A stretch of DNA of 64,000 bases from Drosophila pseudoobscura (lineage: Eukaryota > Arthropoda > Insecta > Diptera > Drosophilidae), in assembly GCF_009870125.1 (NCBI RefSeq), contig NC_046681.1, positions 15,017,001-15,081,000 on the forward strand, given 5' to 3'. Shown piece after piece: positions 1 through 10,574 of this stretch; within the stretch, counting starts at the first letter, position 1; each line of letters starts with the position of its first letter. The position numbers and the translations under genes are program-made. The notes under the pieces were generated by a model. It had not been told where the DNA came from, searched no databases, and saw only the letters and a program-made list of their open reading frames with translations.

Positions 1-1218
1 AACGATATTTTACAAGGACTTCTCCTATATGGATATGCAGTGAATGAATGATTTGCATGGTATATTTGCATACCCTGCAGTCATTGCTGTGCTCTGACAT
101 CAGATAACCCCAACCCCCACCGCCCGGCCCGCCCACACACTTAACACTCATCAGGCAATGCAATTTGCTTTTTTGCGGCCGCCATTTTGTTGCAGCTCTT
201 ACAAAATGGCCGCCAGAAAAGCGCAAAAAATCATCACTTAATACACAAATAAATGGCGCATTTTTCGACTGTTTTCCATACATATATATCTTTCTTTTTT
301 GTTGTATCACTTTATATCGTTTCGTTTCGTTTGTGCTGCTGCTGCGGCGCTGCAATGGGAAAATATTTATGTGGAAAATCTTCTGCGGCTCGACGCGAGG
401 TTTTTCTTCATTTTGTTTCTGTTTTTCCAACGACTTGTTTGTCTTGTCTGCATATCCTGCAGCGATTTGTTTCTGTTTTTGGACTCCTTCTCCTTCTCTC
501 TCTCTCTCTCTCTCGCTCTTATCCTTTTCCTTGTAAAAATGGGATTTGTTCTTGTGTGTGTATCGCGCGGCGCAAAAGTTCTCATTTATTAGCTTTGTTT
601 ATGTGTCTGTTTGAAAATATTTTACAATTTTTACAGGGACATACATCATACGTGTGTATGTGTGTCGTCGTCCTCCTGGCAGCAAAGACAAACAGATTTA
701 TTCGTTTAGAAAACTTTGTTTCCTTATCTCCACATTCATGTGTCTCTATCTGTGTCTGCGCCTGTATCTGTGTTTGTGTTTGTGTTTCGTGTTTTATGTT
801 CATCTTCGCAAGGCAGAGGCCCGGCGTCCTGAGTCCTGCGTCCTGAGTCCTGAGTCCTGTGCCCTGAGTCGTGCGGCCTGTGGCCTGTGCTGCGGCTGTG
901 GGGTACTTGAGTAAATAATCATAATGGAATTTTTAAGGCTTATGACAATTTAACATGTCTAACCCTCGAGTGCCCCTGCGGTGTCGCTGTCTGTCTCTGT
1001 GAGACCCTCTGCAGATCTCCGTTTCTCTGTTTCTGGTTTTTGGTTAACAATGAATTATGCGCCTCTTTTGGCGGATTTAAATTTTTATATTAAGTTGGTA
1101 TTTAATTGGAATTTATGCGATTAATGAATGAGATATGAGCGCAGGAAAAAATTATGAGATATTTCTTAGATTCGAAATATTTATGAGTATTTTAAATGAA
1201 TGGGTTTTTCTATTGAGA
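1..1218. other. Host noncoding DNA left of the Polinton
   Basis: No convincing coding exon is visible. The stretch holds a (CT)n run near 496-515, TGTGTC/CTGTGT-rich sequence at 720-790, a degenerate GTCCTGA repeat near 826-865 and AT-rich DNA from about 1070 to the insertion point. The open frames here translate microsatellites and lack family resemblance or coding-like composition. Confidence 0.7.
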
Positions 1219-1224
1219 ATTATC
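1219..1224. repeat. Target-site duplication, left copy (ATTATC)
   Basis: The six bases ATTATC directly precede the Polinton and recur directly after it at 17901-17906. Six-bp duplications are the hallmark of Polinton integrase activity. A perfect duplication indicates a single, fairly recent insertion. Confidence 0.93.
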
Positions 1225-1597
1225 AGTAGTTATTATATAGGCACTTTGCTATGGGACAGTGGTAGGTACACAAAGGAGGAATATAAATTATAGAGAAAGT
1301 AGAAAGGTTCAAGGGCATCGAAACCGTTTTTCAGGAAACACTTAAAAAATACCTCTAAACTATCACATTAGATTCATTGCAAAGGGATGACCTACCTGTT
1401 TGAGGGTTGTTTGAATCGCAACACGGGACCAATCGTAAAAACAGGTTCATTGACAGTAAGTGGGAGGAGAGAGAATATAAATGAGCGAAGGATCGATTTG
1501 AGAGGATTTTACATGGTTGAGAAACAGGATTAAGATCGAAGTTAGTTCACATTATCGCCGATAGGTGGCGCCACCAAGTAGTAAGGATACGGGACAG
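1225..1597 (+). repeat. 373-bp terminal unit, outer left copy
   Basis: This unit starts AGTAGTTATTATATAGGC and ends GGATACGGGACAG. It recurs inverted at 2040-2412, direct at 16713-17085 and inverted at 17528-17900, all of the same length. It contains the palindrome-like core GGTGGCGCCACC near 1565 and a TATATAA reading outward to the left of the element. Confidence 0.93.
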
Positions 1598-2039
1598 CGA
1601 CTTTTTACACTGAATTACCAAATTCGCAACATGTTGCAGCAACATTTGCTTAAGCATGTGCAGCTTGGCAACATGTTGAATGTAAGTGTGCATCATATTG
1701 CTATGTTATTACGTGATCATGTTAAATAAATACTTATAAGATATTTTATTAACATTGAATTGGGAACCAATTTCTGCTATGTTATTAACTGGTCAAGTTA
1801 AATAAATACTTATAGGATATTTTATAAACATTGAATTGGGAAAACAAATGTGTGAAGTTTCTGAAATTTACATCCTATAGAAAACATAGGTTGGAAACCT
1901 GGGTATCTAGATGTCCGTATAGAGGGTTGAATGGTAAGAGAACACAAATTAATGGAGATATATATAGGAGCACGCAAAGAATAAAATTATAATAGGAAGA
2001 CATCAAAATTAATTAATGCTACTTAGAGTAAATATACGT
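1598..2039. repeat. 442-bp spacer with an internal direct repeat
   Basis: This sequence separates the two inverted 373-bp units. It has no coding potential that I can see. It contains two similar copies of about 75 bp (about 1693-1768 and 1774-1845), each with GCTATGTTATTA, GTTAAATAAATACTTATA and ACATTGAATTGGGAA. The mirror copy is at 17086-17527. Confidence 0.8.
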
Positions 2040-2412
2040 CTGTCCCGTATCCTTACTACTTGGTGGCGCCACCTATCGGCGATAATGTGAACTAACTTCG
2101 ATCTTAATCCTGTTTCTCAACCATGTAAAATCCTCTCAAATCGATCCTTCGCTCATTTATATTCTCTCTCCTCCCACTTACTGTCAATGAACCTGTTTTT
2201 ACGATTGGTCCCGTGTTGCGATTCAAACAACCCTCAAACAGGTAGGTCATCCCTTTGCAATGAATCTAATGTGATAGTTTAGAGGTATTTTTTAAGTGTT
2301 TCCTGAAAAACGGTTTCGATGCCCTTGAACCTTTCTACTTTCTCTATAATTTATATTCCTCCTTTGTGTACCTACCACTGTCCCATAGCAAAGTGCCTAT
2401 ATAATAACTACT
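2040..2412 (-). repeat. 373-bp terminal unit, inner left copy (inverted)
   Basis: This is the reverse complement of 1225-1597. Its inner end places TATATAA (2398-2404) about 55 bp upstream of the ATG at 2457, so the unit may supply the promoter of the TIR-encoded ORF. Confidence 0.92.
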
Positions 2413-2456
2413 CACAGCTAACAGCTAGGACATAAACTAGTAATCTTTCAACAACG

Positions 2457-2810
2457 ATGGATGACCTTGAAATCATTTTTATCGATTCCCAACCGGAATC
2501 AACCATAAATCTGGACTCTCAGCCGAGCTCCGTAGACCTGTCCTTGATTTTTGGGATTAAGACTCAAACCTATCTCGAGAGCAACTTGACCTGGTTAAGT
2601 GACATTAAATGGGATGATGACGACGATGACCCAAGGAATGCAACGTCTAATAATGATAATCCAGCATACATTTTCCCGGATGATGACAACATTTTCGATT
2701 TAGTAGATAATCAGGATGATGATAAAAGATCTCAACTCCAGGAACTACTTCGGGACGAAGATGATGATGACTTAATTGCTGCGGTAAAATTAGCTGAGGC
2801 GAAATTTTAA
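2457..2810 (+). CDS. Polinton TIR-encoded acidic protein, left copy
   Basis: This is a complete 117-codon ORF with no recognised domain. The protein is strongly acidic, with aspartate runs around residues 51-57, 74-77 and 86-89 and a C-terminal DEDDDD followed by an amphipathic Leu/Ala/Lys tail. An identical ORF lies in the other TIR on the opposite strand (16315-16668), so the element carries two divergently placed copies. The TATATAA at 2398-2404 fits a TSS near 2430. A transcriptional activator or DNA-mimic role would fit the charge pattern, but that is speculation. Confidence 0.7.
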   Translation: MDDLEIIFIDSQPESTINLDSQPSSVDLSLIFGIKTQTYLESNLTWLSDIKWDDDDDDPRNATSNNDNPAYIFPDDDNIFDLVDNQDDDKRSQLQELLRDEDDDDLIAAVKLAEAKF

Positions 2811-3278
2811 TAATACGAATACATATTTATATAATAAGAATATTTTATGTATTTTTCTAAAAATAATATATACATATGTACATATATAATAAATATAACA
2901 CATTTAACCACTATTTATTTTAAATGTTTCTGTTTTACTTTTGATTGGTTGAATTTCACTTCCTCTTATTACAAGAGAATCATAGGATTCGTTTGAAACA
3001 GGTTTCTTCCACGTGAGGATTACACAAAAAGAATAAGTGGATTTCAGGTAGAATAGAGGTTGTAACCTTTCCCTCATATTATTAGATTGACCCAGTAGGG
3101 ATCGTTTGAAACAGGTTTGTGAACAGGTACTGTTGTTTTGGATATAAAAGATTAAGAAGGTGTTTGGGAGGGGCCTAAAAAGATACCATTTAAAAAGGAA
3201 AACCCTTAGTCCTGTTTCAATAGTGAAAGTGGTTAGTTCGATACAAAAAAAAAAATAAATAAATAAATAAAACTTAAA
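2811..3278. other. Polinton leader between TIR ORF and polymerase
   Basis: This is AT-rich noncoding sequence crossing the inner TIR boundary at 3055. It contains two copies of CGTTTGAAACAGGTTT (about 2988-3003 and 3102-3117) and a TATAAA-like site near 3144 (GGATATAAAAG), a plausible promoter for the polymerase region. Confidence 0.5.
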
Positions 3279-6200
3279 ATGGCATCAAAAGTTCAGTGCA
3301 ACATGTGTGATAAGTCCGTTGACTTTTCAGAGTTTCAATCTCATTATGAGAGATGCTCTGATTTGCGTAATAATGTAGTGTGTGACCTTTGCTCTAAGTC
3401 CATCGACTTAATAGAGTTTGATAGTCATTATGAAGCATGCTTGGGACCTAGGAATGCTTTTGAGATTCTTATGAGCAAAGGATCTAATTCAAGTGATCTT
3501 CAAGGTCCTTCAACGTCAGGAGCTTCAAAACGGCCTCGATTGGATACTCCGATGGACCTAAGGATTATTGACTGTTCAATTTGCGGTGAAAGTTACCCTT
3601 CGTCTAGGGAAAGACGCCATATGATGTCGGACAAACATAAGAATGCAAGAGCAGCTCAACTAGAGGAAAATGAAAACGTTATTTTAATTTCAACGGAGTC
3701 GCGATTTCCTTTAAAATCATATCGTGTTCACTCAAATAAAAGTGAACAGATTGATTTAAAAGAGTTTTTTTATGATTGCAAAAATGATATTATCAATTTA
3801 TTGCGTCACTGCATGAGTGAGTACAGATCCATAAAATACAATTTAAAAGTATATGGATTATACGTTAAAAACACTGATGATGAAGGCTTAACAGAAACAA
3901 TGAAGCATTTCATTACGCCATACAACCCAATATATGAAAACGAGCTGATTGATGATCATCTAAATGATACAATAGAAAATTTGATAACTCTCAGCAGTGA
4001 ATTCCAGGAGAAGGATTCAGGTTGGGCAATAAAGTGTTTTAAATATTTTGAACTTACCATGATAAAACTAGAGCATATCGCTGCAAACAGGTTTATCCAA
4101 GCTCCCAAAAAAATTAAGTCACGAAATGCACTCATAAATGTTAAAAATGACGATGATTTTTGTTTCAAGTGGTGTGTTTTAGCATCATTAGCCTATGGAA
4201 CACACCTTAAAACTATATATCAAACAGCAGCATTAAAAAAAATTTCCCGAGATAAGTTAACAATACCATCATCCTATCGATGCGGAAACATACGGCAAGA
4301 CATCATTTATTATGAAGGAGTAAGATTAAATTTTTCCGGAATTGAGTTTCCAATAACAAGCAAAGGAATCAAGCGATTCGAATCAGCAAATGAGGATTTT
4401 AGCATCAATGTTTATGAAGTCGATGAGAATGGAAAAAACGTTGTGGGACCCACAGTGAGGACTAAGAAAATTCGGACTCACCACATAAACTTGCTTGGAA
4501 TTAATAGTGATAATATGCAAATGATGCATTATGCATATATAACGTGCATGAGAAAATTATGTTATTCACAACATAGTAAATCCCATAATACGGCATATTT
4601 TTGCGAGAACTGCTTGCAATTTTATAGTACAACAAATACTATACATGACACTAAAGAGTGTGGAAAAGTTGCTGCTTTGTATCCTGAACCTAATACCAAA
4701 ACTGTATTCAAAAGTTTTTCTAAAAAACTATCTCCACCAGTAGTAATTTATGCTGACATCGAAGCAGTTTTGGAAAATTACGATATAAATCTTAATGATC
4801 CATCAAAATCATCAACTACTATGGCACAGAGGCATACAGCATGTGCAGCATCATTTTATATTGTACATAAATACAATGAACATCTAAATGAGATGTGGAC
4901 ATACGAAGGTAAATATTTTAACATTCCAGCAAAGGCAATAAACTCATAAACATTATGATTTCGTTATTTCAGGACCGGATTGTATCCAAAAATTTTGTCA
5001 AGCACTTAGGATGAAAACCGATGGACTTTATGAGAAGTACTGGAAGTCTTATAAAAAACCAATCTATCAGTTTAACATTTGGGAAGAGGATTACCAGGAA
5101 CACGGTGAATGCTATGCCTGCGAGAAACAAATTTCTGATGATGATCGAGAAAAATTCTTTGATCAGTTTACAGGACAATATGTAGGTCCTATTCATAAGC
5201 TGTGTAAACAGACATTTAGATTAAGCGATCCCTTTTTCCCGGTAGTTTTTCATAACTTATCTCGTTATGATATACATTTATTTGTTACGTCAATAAAAGA
5301 TGAACTAAGACCCATTCCTTGCAATAAAGAGTTATATATTGCGTTAACTCAAATTTGTAAGCTCGATGAATCTTATCTTCATCAATATAAAATTAGATAT
5401 ATAGATTCAAATAGATTTTTAAATTCAAGCTTAGAAAAACTCGCTAGTTATATGAACATAGCGAATTTTAAAATTTTGAGAAGTAAATATCAAGGTGAAA
5501 AATTTGATATGCTACGACGAAAGGGAGTATTTCCCTATGATTATTTGGATAGTTTTGAAAAATTTGATGAATCCCTGCTTCCTTCGCGAGATAATTTTTA
5601 TAATTCACTGAATGATGAGGAATGTAGTGTTGAAGACTACAACTTTGCCCAGAAGGTTTGGAACGCATTTAATTGCAAATCTATTAGAGATTATTTAAAA
5701 TTATATTTGGAAAGCGATGTTTTAATTCTTGCTGATGTATTTGAGAATTTTAGGAGTCTTTGTTCCCGAGTGTACAGGTTAGACCCCATTAATTATGTTA
5801 CTGCTCCTTCAGTTTCATGGGATGCAATGTTAAAATACACAAGAGTAGAATTAGAACTTGTTAGTGATCCTGACATTTATAATTTTTTAAAAACTGCTGT
5901 TCGTGGAGGATTGACTCAATGCACTCAACGGATTGCAACAGCAAATAACAAATATTTAAATAATAAATTTAAGCCTAACGAACCCATAAATTTCCTTTCA
6001 TATATTGACGCCAACAACTTATATGGATGGGCTATGAGTCAACCCCTTCCATTTTCTAATTTTAAATTTCTAAGTAACGATGAAATTTCATCTTTCAACG
6101 TTCTTAGCATATCGGCATCTAGTGATGTTGGATATATTTTAGAAGTAGATTTGCGATATCCTGATGATATTCATAATAAGCATAATAGTTTACCTTTTTG

Positions 6201-7275
6201 CCCCGAAAATAAGATTCCACCAGGAGGAAAGCAGACAAAACTAATAGCTGACTTAAGTGATAAAAAGAACTATATAATTCATTTGAAGCAGCTACAGTTA
6301 TGTATAGAGCAAGGTATGATTTTAGAAAAAATATCTAGAGTTTTATCATTTAATCAGTCCTGTTGGCTGAAACCATATATTGACCTCAATACATCTCTTA
6401 GAAAATTAGCTAGCAATGACTTTGAGATAAACTTTTACAAATTAATGGTTAATGCCGTTTACGGTAAAACAATGGAGAATGTAGAAAAACGTCGTGAGGT
6501 TGCATTAGTTAAGCATTATGAGTCAAGACAAAACTCAGCAGGGTTTAGACAACGCATAGCAAGACATAATTTCCACAGTGTTGAAATCTTTGGAGATAAT
6601 TTGGCTGCCATTGAATCAACTAAGTCCCGAATTTTTTATGATAAGCCCATATACATTGGAGTTAGTGTACTAGAACTTTCAAAATGGTTAATGTATGACT
6701 ATTTCTATAATTTTCATTCTGTAAAATGTCCATCATCAAAAATACTCTATATGGATACAGATTCATTTATTATATCATCAGAAGAAGATTTTTATGATTT
6801 AATTAAATTCAATCCTAATCGCTTTGATACATCCAATTACCTAGCCTCAAACAGATTCGGTATCAATCTCGCTAATAACAAAGAGCTTGGATTAATGAAA
6901 GACGAAAATGCAGGAAAAATAATGACGTCGTTTGCAGGATTAAAAGCGAAAGCATACTCATATTTAATTGCTAAAGATGATAACACTGACTATAACGTAA
7001 AAAAGGTTAAAGGCGTAAAAAAGTCAGTAGTTAAACGATTAACTCATACTCATTATATTGAATGCATTAAACATAAAAAAACTTATTATGGACAACAGAG
7101 AGTTATTAGAAGTAGAGGTCATAAAATTTATACTGAAATTGTAAATAAGATAAGTCTAAATTATAAGGATGACAAAAGATTTATATTACCTGATAATATT
7201 TCAACATTAGCTCATAATCACTATGAAATTAAAAATATTTTAGGTGCTAGTAATAATACACAAAATATGGTATAA
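3279..7275 (+). CDS. Polinton protein-primed DNA polymerase B region
   Basis: This region encodes the replicative family-B polymerase of the element, which in this family copies linear DNA from a terminal-protein primer. The N-terminal part has several Cys/His pairs in zinc-finger-like spacing (CNMCDKS, CDLCSKS, CSICGES). An exonuclease motif follows (YADIEAVL, the DxE type). The palm motifs are visible further on: DANNLYGWAMSQPLP (motif A), KLMVNAVYGKTMEN (motif B) and YMDTDSFI (motif C, with the catalytic aspartates). The region looks whole apart from at most about one interruption, possibly a short intron. It converges on the integrase region. Confidence 0.92.
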
Positions 7276-7390
7276 GTAAATTTAACATTATATTATTATT
7301 ATTTTTAATTTGTGTATAATTAAAACTATATTTCAATGTAAAAAAATACACAAAAATAAATTAAATCTGATAAATATTTTGCGTGCTTAA

Positions 7391-8314
7391 TTATTTTAAT
7401 ATACTCTTTTTATCTATCCATGAATTGTGTGTTTCATCGAAACCTAACCATTTAACAAAAACTTGTTCTTTTTTCCTTCTAAGTATTTTTTCCACTAAGA
7501 AAGCATTTTCATCTTTAACTTTTTGGAGTTCTTGATCATAAAATGAGCCTTTGATCATTTCCCCCTTATAGTCCTCCAGCTCATATGTTACAGGATTAGT
7601 AGACTTTACTTTTAAAATTTTAAAAACTTCGGCTGTCCAGTTTGGATCATAGCCCTTTGTAAAAATACCTTTATATTTACTTATTCTAACAGGATCACCA
7701 ATGGAAAACTTGTGTTTAGGAAATACCTTACAAATATTATAAGCTGTTTTCAAAATAAACTCTTCATTTTGTTTGTTTACATCTATAGGCCTCATTTTTA
7801 TAGTACGGTGATATGAATTATTATAATCTTTTAGTAAGTCATGCAAGATATAAATCCACGTATGATTACCCTGCATACTAAAGATTTTCCACATACGATT
7901 TTTTAATGTTCTATTAAAACGTTCACAAATAGATGCTTTAAGGTGTGTATATGTATGGTAATGGTTAATGTTATTCTTTTTCATTAACTCTCCGAAGGCT
8001 ACATTAAAAAACTCCTTTCCTTGATCAGATTGAATATTTTTAGGTTTATGTTTAGATATTTTTAATATTTTCTTCAATGCTGATAAAACATCTAAAGCTG
8101 TTTTAGACTTAACGGGAACTGCATATGCAAACTTCGAGAACGTGTCAATTACTGTCAGCAAGTACCTATATCCTTTGTTTTCCTTATAAAAGGGTATCAT
8201 TTCAACTAAATCGATTTGCCACGTGTCATTAATTCCCTTTTGTACGAATTTACGACGAATAAAATTTCTTCTAGCAGGCTTATGTATTTCATTAACAACT
8301 TGTTGCTTACTCAT
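7391..8314 (-). CDS. Polinton integrase (retroviral-type, chromodomain)
   Basis: This 307-residue protein is a DDE-family integrase that joins element ends to host DNA with 6-bp staggered cuts, consistent with the ATTATC duplication. The acidic triad motifs are visible as WQIDLVEM (first Asp), IQSDQGKEFF (second Asp) and CERFNRTLKNRMW (Glu). The C-terminal 45 residues resemble a chromodomain (VFVKWLGFDETHNSWI), the module that can bind modified histones. It is shorter than full Polinton integrases that carry an N-terminal HHCC zinc finger, and that finger is not obvious here. It is convergent with the polymerase, about 115 bp away. Confidence 0.92.
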   Translation of the reverse strand: MSKQQVVNEIHKPARRNFIRRKFVQKGINDTWQIDLVEMIPFYKENKGYRYLLTVIDTFSKFAYAVPVKSKTALDVLSALKKILKISKHKPKNIQSDQGKEFFNVAFGELMKKNNINHYHTYTHLKASICERFNRTLKNRMWKIFSMQGNHTWIYILHDLLKDYNNSYHRTIKMRPIDVNKQNEEFILKTAYNICKVFPKHKFSIGDPVRISKYKGIFTKGYDPNWTAEVFKILKVKSTNPVTYELEDYKGEMIKGSFYDQELQKVKDENAFLVEKILRRKKEQVFVKWLGFDETHNSWIDKKSILK

Positions 8315-8329
8315 TTTTAATATAATTTT

Positions 8330-9019
8330 TTATTTTCTATTGTTATGTTGGGATGATTGCTTATTTAAAAGTGTTTGCTTATACTCAAGAACATCGCGTT
8401 TTATTTGATTACACATTTTTTTGGAAATTTCAAAGCATAAACGGGTTAAATCTATTTGCACATTTCTATCATAAGTACCGTCTAAATCAGCTAGTTGAAC
8501 ATCAAATTTTTGTAAGGCTGCACACTTAGGAATAATATTATTATAGTAGAGGTATATAATTTGTTGCTTAAGTATCGTATTCCAACATAAAAATGTGGTA
8601 AAAAAAATGCCTAATCTTAAAAACGATCTCCAGGACTCACTATCAAATTCAATTTTATTTCCAAACTGATTTATTATAAACACATACTGCTTATCTGATT
8701 TTCGAAATCTAAAATTACACTTAATTGTGGGTAATAATGGATGGTCTATAATTGTATCAGGCATCAAAAAATCATACTGATCAAGTTTCAATTGGATATA
8801 CTCTTTGTATGTAACCAATTGCATCCATTCATCTTTATCTAAACCGACGAAATTGTTTTTGCTTTGCTGCATCCATATCATTGGAGTGAATTTTCTTGTA
8901 GTTGAAAAACCGCATTTAAGTTTTAAATTATGTACTACATAATATTCGAGACCGAAAATGACTTCGTGATCCTGCTTCTTTCTAGTGGACCTAATTCTTT
9001 TTGATTGAAGCGTGTCCAT
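8330..9019 (-). CDS. Polinton protein of unknown function, 229 aa
   Basis: This ORF lies directly upstream of the integrase on the same strand, 15 bp apart, suggesting co-transcription. I recognise no domain. The protein has a basic N-terminus (KRIRSTRKKQDHE), a central hydrophobic Phe/Trp-rich stretch (FLRLGIFFTTFLCW) and a mixed-charge C-terminus. It could supply the N-terminal portion often found in longer family integrases, but this is unsupported. Its divergent neighbour starts at 9128, leaving a 108-bp bidirectional promoter with TATATAAA near 9070. Confidence 0.6.
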   Translation of the reverse strand: MDTLQSKRIRSTRKKQDHEVIFGLEYYVVHNLKLKCGFSTTRKFTPMIWMQQSKNNFVGLDKDEWMQLVTYKEYIQLKLDQYDFLMPDTIIDHPLLPTIKCNFRFRKSDKQYVFIINQFGNKIEFDSESWRSFLRLGIFFTTFLCWNTILKQQIIYLYYNNIIPKCAALQKFDVQLADLDGTYDRNVQIDLTRLCFEISKKMCNQIKRDVLEYKQTLLNKQSSQHNNRK

Positions 9020-9127
9020 TTGGGTTGAATGCTTTTGTAAAACTAAGAACTCTTACTAAATTGAGCTGTATATAAAGGAGATAGGCATCAACAACTCATT
9101 CAGTTTCTTACAAAATCTCAAACCAAC

Positions 9128-9643
9128 ATGAACACAATCGACAGGAATTCAAGCGTTATAGTTGATTTTCAATATGTCTTTGGAAATAATAAACAACTTT
9201 TTATTAAGGAATTGGCGTTTATGCAAACCGGAACAGTAACACCAAACTTCTTTCATTTCAAACCACCATATCATCTGAATGAATTGGATAATGAAATGAT
9301 TAAACAACAAAATATTAATCGTCAAACCATAAATGGATTGGAATGGTCAGATGGTGAAATATCATATTTAAGTTTAGGTGAAATACTTTCACCACTAAAT
9401 AGATTTAGCACCGTTATTGTACGTGGTGAAATTAAAAAAAAGTTTTTATCTAAGTATTTAACAAATAATATTATTGATATCGATATTGGAAAAAGTCTCA
9501 CATTTTATCCAAATTTTTTTACAAACTGTAGAATCCACAAAAAAATTCCTCTTAGATGTGCTCTAAATAATTTATTTAAGCTATTTGTTATCTTGGAAAA
9601 TTCTAACTACGCTATCTACTGTAATGGTGACTCATATGTTTAG
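9128..9643 (+). CDS. Polinton protein of unknown function, 171 aa
   Basis: First gene of the plus-strand morphogenesis block. No domain is recognised. The N-terminal part, IVDFQYVFGNNKQLFIKELA, resembles the start of conserved small hypothetical proteins seen in insect Polintons. The promoter is probably the TATATAAA-like site near 9070, followed by TCATTCAGTT at 9097-9106, which fits a Drosophila initiator. Confidence 0.6.
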   Translation: MNTIDRNSSVIVDFQYVFGNNKQLFIKELAFMQTGTVTPNFFHFKPPYHLNELDNEMIKQQNINRQTINGLEWSDGEISYLSLGEILSPLNRFSTVIVRGEIKKKFLSKYLTNNIIDIDIGKSLTFYPNFFTNCRIHKKIPLRCALNNLFKLFVILENSNYAIYCNGDSYV

Positions 9644-9687
9644 ATTTTCAGTTTATATTCAGCACTTGTAGTAACTAGTTGTTTAAA

Positions 9688-9828
9688 ATGGATTCATTTA
9701 AGCGTTTGTTTGAAAAGGATCCTCACAAAAGCGGATACACACAAGTTGTTTATTGTAATTATTGCGGCTCTGATACTCACTTAGAAAAAAACTGCCCCAA
9801 AAAGCGCGATCAGGAGACGCGTAATTAG
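9688..9828 (+). CDS. Small CCHC zinc-knuckle protein of the Polinton, 46 aa
   Basis: Translation of 9688-9828 gives 46 residues with a perfect zinc-knuckle spacing: Cys23-x2-Cys26-x4-His31-x4-Cys36, followed by a basic stretch (PKKRDQETR). Such knuckles bind single-stranded nucleic acid. It sits in the gap between the 171-aa protein and the ATPase, on the same strand, and could be a separate small gene or an exon of a neighbour. Confidence 0.6.
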   Translation: MDSFKRLFEKDPHKSGYTQVVYCNYCGSDTHLEKNCPKKRDQETRN

Positions 9829-9887
9829 AATATCTTAGATGTTAGAAAACATTTATAAAATATTAATAAATAAAACATAGCCCAAAA

Positions 9888-10574
9888 ATGTTTAAGCAAT
9901 TTATACATCCTTTTACAATGCTTATTTGCGGTCCTTCAGGATCTGGTAAGACAACGTTTTTAGAAAATTTAATAAACAAAAGAAATGATTTGCTGAGCAT
10001 TTCAATTAATCGAATAATTTGGTGTTATGGAGAGGAGCATGCTAAGCCAAATTTTAATACCATCGAATACTATAAAGGAGTTCCCGAAACAATTGAAAAT
10101 GAAAATCATGAGCCTATTCTTTTAATACTAGATGACTTAATGATGGGTGCATTTAATAAAAATGTCTGTGAGCTATTTACAAAAGGATCACACCACAGGA
10201 ATTTATCCGTAATAGTGGTTACACAAAATATATTTCATAAATCATCACATACTCGAGATATTTCACTAAACACAAAATACATCGTTGCGTTCAAAAATCC
10301 TAGGGATAAGCTACAATTTCAATGCTTAGCAAGACAAATTTATCCTGAAAATTCTCAGGAGCTCTTCAGAATATATAAGGAGGTGACAGATGAACCACAT
10401 GGTTATTTACTTATTGATCTTACTCAGGGAATAAATGATCTCCTTAGATTTCGTACACATATTTTTAATTCGGAGTATACAGTTTGCTTTTCAGATGAAA
10501 ATGGTTTACAAAAAGAATCTAAATCGACTGAAAGCGAACAAACATTTATTGTATGTGCTCAAAAGGGCAAATAA
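9888..10574 (+). CDS. Polinton DNA-packaging ATPase (FtsK/HerA type)
   Basis: The product (228 aa) belongs to the A32-like packaging ATPases that drive genome entry into the capsid in Polintons, virophages and large DNA viruses. The Walker A motif GPSGSGKT is at residues 15-22 and the Walker B motif ILLILDDLM is near residues 82-90. A following VVTQN at about residues 109-113 fits the sensor strand. The length is typical. It is followed closely by the small protein at 10501 in another frame. Confidence 0.92.
   Translation: MFKQFIHPFTMLICGPSGSGKTTFLENLINKRNDLLSISINRIIWCYGEEHAKPNFNTIEYYKGVPETIENENHEPILLILDDLMMGAFNKNVCELFTKGSHHRNLSVIVVTQNIFHKSSHTRDISLNTKYIVAFKNPRDKLQFQCLARQIYPENSQELFRIYKEVTDEPHGYLLIDLTQGINDLLRFRTHIFNSEYTVCFSDENGLQKESKSTESEQTFIVCAQKGK

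Larger units (their letters stand above)
1225..3055 (+). repeat. Polinton left terminal inverted repeat
   Basis: This 1831-bp segment matches the reverse complement of 16070-17900 over its whole length with no visible length change. Identity stops after the bases GTAGAATA at 3055. Inside it are two 373-bp inverted units (1225-1597 and 2040-2412), a 442-bp spacer and an acidic ORF at 2457-2810. Drosophila Polinton TIRs are generally expected to be a few hundred bp to about 1 kb, so this compound terminus is long. Confidence 0.95.

Noticed and set aside
165-914. Overlapping long frames, up to 197 codons, on both strands
   Set aside because: They translate CT/GT microsatellites and have Phe/Cys/Ser or Arg/Glu-biased composition with no family resemblance.
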